Origin: Weizmannia acidilactici
GTDB lineage: Bacteria; Bacillota; Bacilli; Bacillales; Bacillaceae_C
NCBI RefSeq assembly: GCF_008974185.1
Contig: NZ_BKZP01000002.1
Location: forward strand, 81,194-145,193
DNA length: 64,000 nt
Direction: 5' to 3'
The notes beneath the pieces were generated by a model, which made no database searches, had not been told where the DNA came from, and worked only from the letters and a program-made list of their open reading frames with translations. Within the stretch, counting starts at the first letter, position 1. The number at the start of each line of letters is the position of its first letter. Of the stretch, positions 63,878 through 64,000 are shown piece after piece. The position numbers and the translations under genes were made by a program.

Positions 63878-64000
63878 TGTCCAGCTCCACCGCCTATCGG
63901 CTAGCGTATTTCTACGTCTTCTCCCTACGATAAGTCAACATCGGCTCGATACCTCACCGTGTTTCCTTTATCTCAGTCGAAATCCGTACGCCGATAATCG
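63878..64000 (+). repeat. dispersed repeat family 2, copy in the 5S-23S spacer (partial)
   Basis: It begins GTCCAGCTCCACCGCC and shares AGTCAACATCGGCTCG, CACCGTGTTTCCTTTATCT and GTACGCCGATAATCG with 28776-28926; it is cut by the window edge. The rest of the spacer (63767-63877) has only A/T-rich sequence that probably contains rRNA processing sites. Confidence 0.75.

Overview
The window looks like chromosomal DNA from a spore-forming, facultatively fermentative Bacillaceae member. Gene content and order match the Bacillus subtilis yhaX-yheA-yheB, spoVR-yhdB, prkA/yhbH and queG-yhbB-cspR neighbourhoods. The complete pyruvate formate-lyase system, moderate GC and many decayed genes fit best with Heyndrickxia (Weizmannia/Bacillus) coagulans or a close relative. 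The species call is inference from recalled gene order, not from a database search.

Layout. 1-7.3 kb: tail of a HAD-like gene, yheA and yheB (minus strand), then four tandem ATP-grasp genes of the YheC/YheD spore-coat family (plus). 7.4-9.6 kb: a PucR/CdaR-type regulator and the sugar-ABC ATPase msmX. 9.6-15 kb: a small zinc-ribbon-like protein, an alpha/beta-type SASP behind a sigma-G-like promoter and a structured leader, fumC, a class A PBP, a broken universal stress protein and a YjcZ-type peptide. 15-22 kb: a dipeptide uptake and murein-peptide operon dppB-dppC-dppD-dppE-ykfC-ykfD (minus). 22-30 kb: a gamma-glutamyl hydrolase-like protein, CorA, an SGNH hydrolase, IS debris, an acyltransferase, spoVR, yhdB and a thiol-redox pair (BdbC plus membrane thioredoxin). 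30-35.7 kb: phosphate (DUF47-Pit) and purine (NCS2) transport, a (p)ppGpp-hydrolase-like HD protein and a GNAT acetyltransferase. 35.8-45 kb: yhbH, prkA, trmL, yhbB, queG, ppaC, a ferritin-like protein and a decayed peptidase. 45-47.4 kb: the tcyABC-type cystine/amino acid ABC operon. 47.6-55 kb: a fermentation block (formate channel, iron alcohol dehydrogenase, pflB, pflA) interrupted by transposon remains and followed by a broken zinc alcohol dehydrogenase. 55-62 kb: an FMN reductase, a DUF6241-like protein, an ABC exporter with an SGNH lipase, a stand-alone tRNA-Leu, a luciferase-like oxidoreductase and an alcohol dehydrogenase. 62.3-64 kb: a 15-tRNA cluster, 5S rRNA and the spacer leading to 23S (all minus), in the order of B. 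subtilis trnD.

How the parts work together. A sporulation layer is visible in promoters as well as genes: sigma-E-like sites precede spoVR, prkA and perhaps yhbH; sigma-K-like sites precede the YheCD cluster, the YjcZ peptide and the ferritin-like gene; a sigma-G-like site precedes the SASP. A fermentation layer carries a near-perfect Rex operator before the formate channel, and Rex-like and cre-like sites between adh and pflB. A PurR box pair covers the NCS2 permease promoter.

Most unusual items: the tRNA-shaped leader RNA of the SASP transcript, the four-gene ATP-grasp array, a 20-bp inverted-repeat element in the fermentation block, and orphan or attenuator-like terminators near 30.5 kb and upstream of queG. 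All promoter and RNA calls were made by eye.
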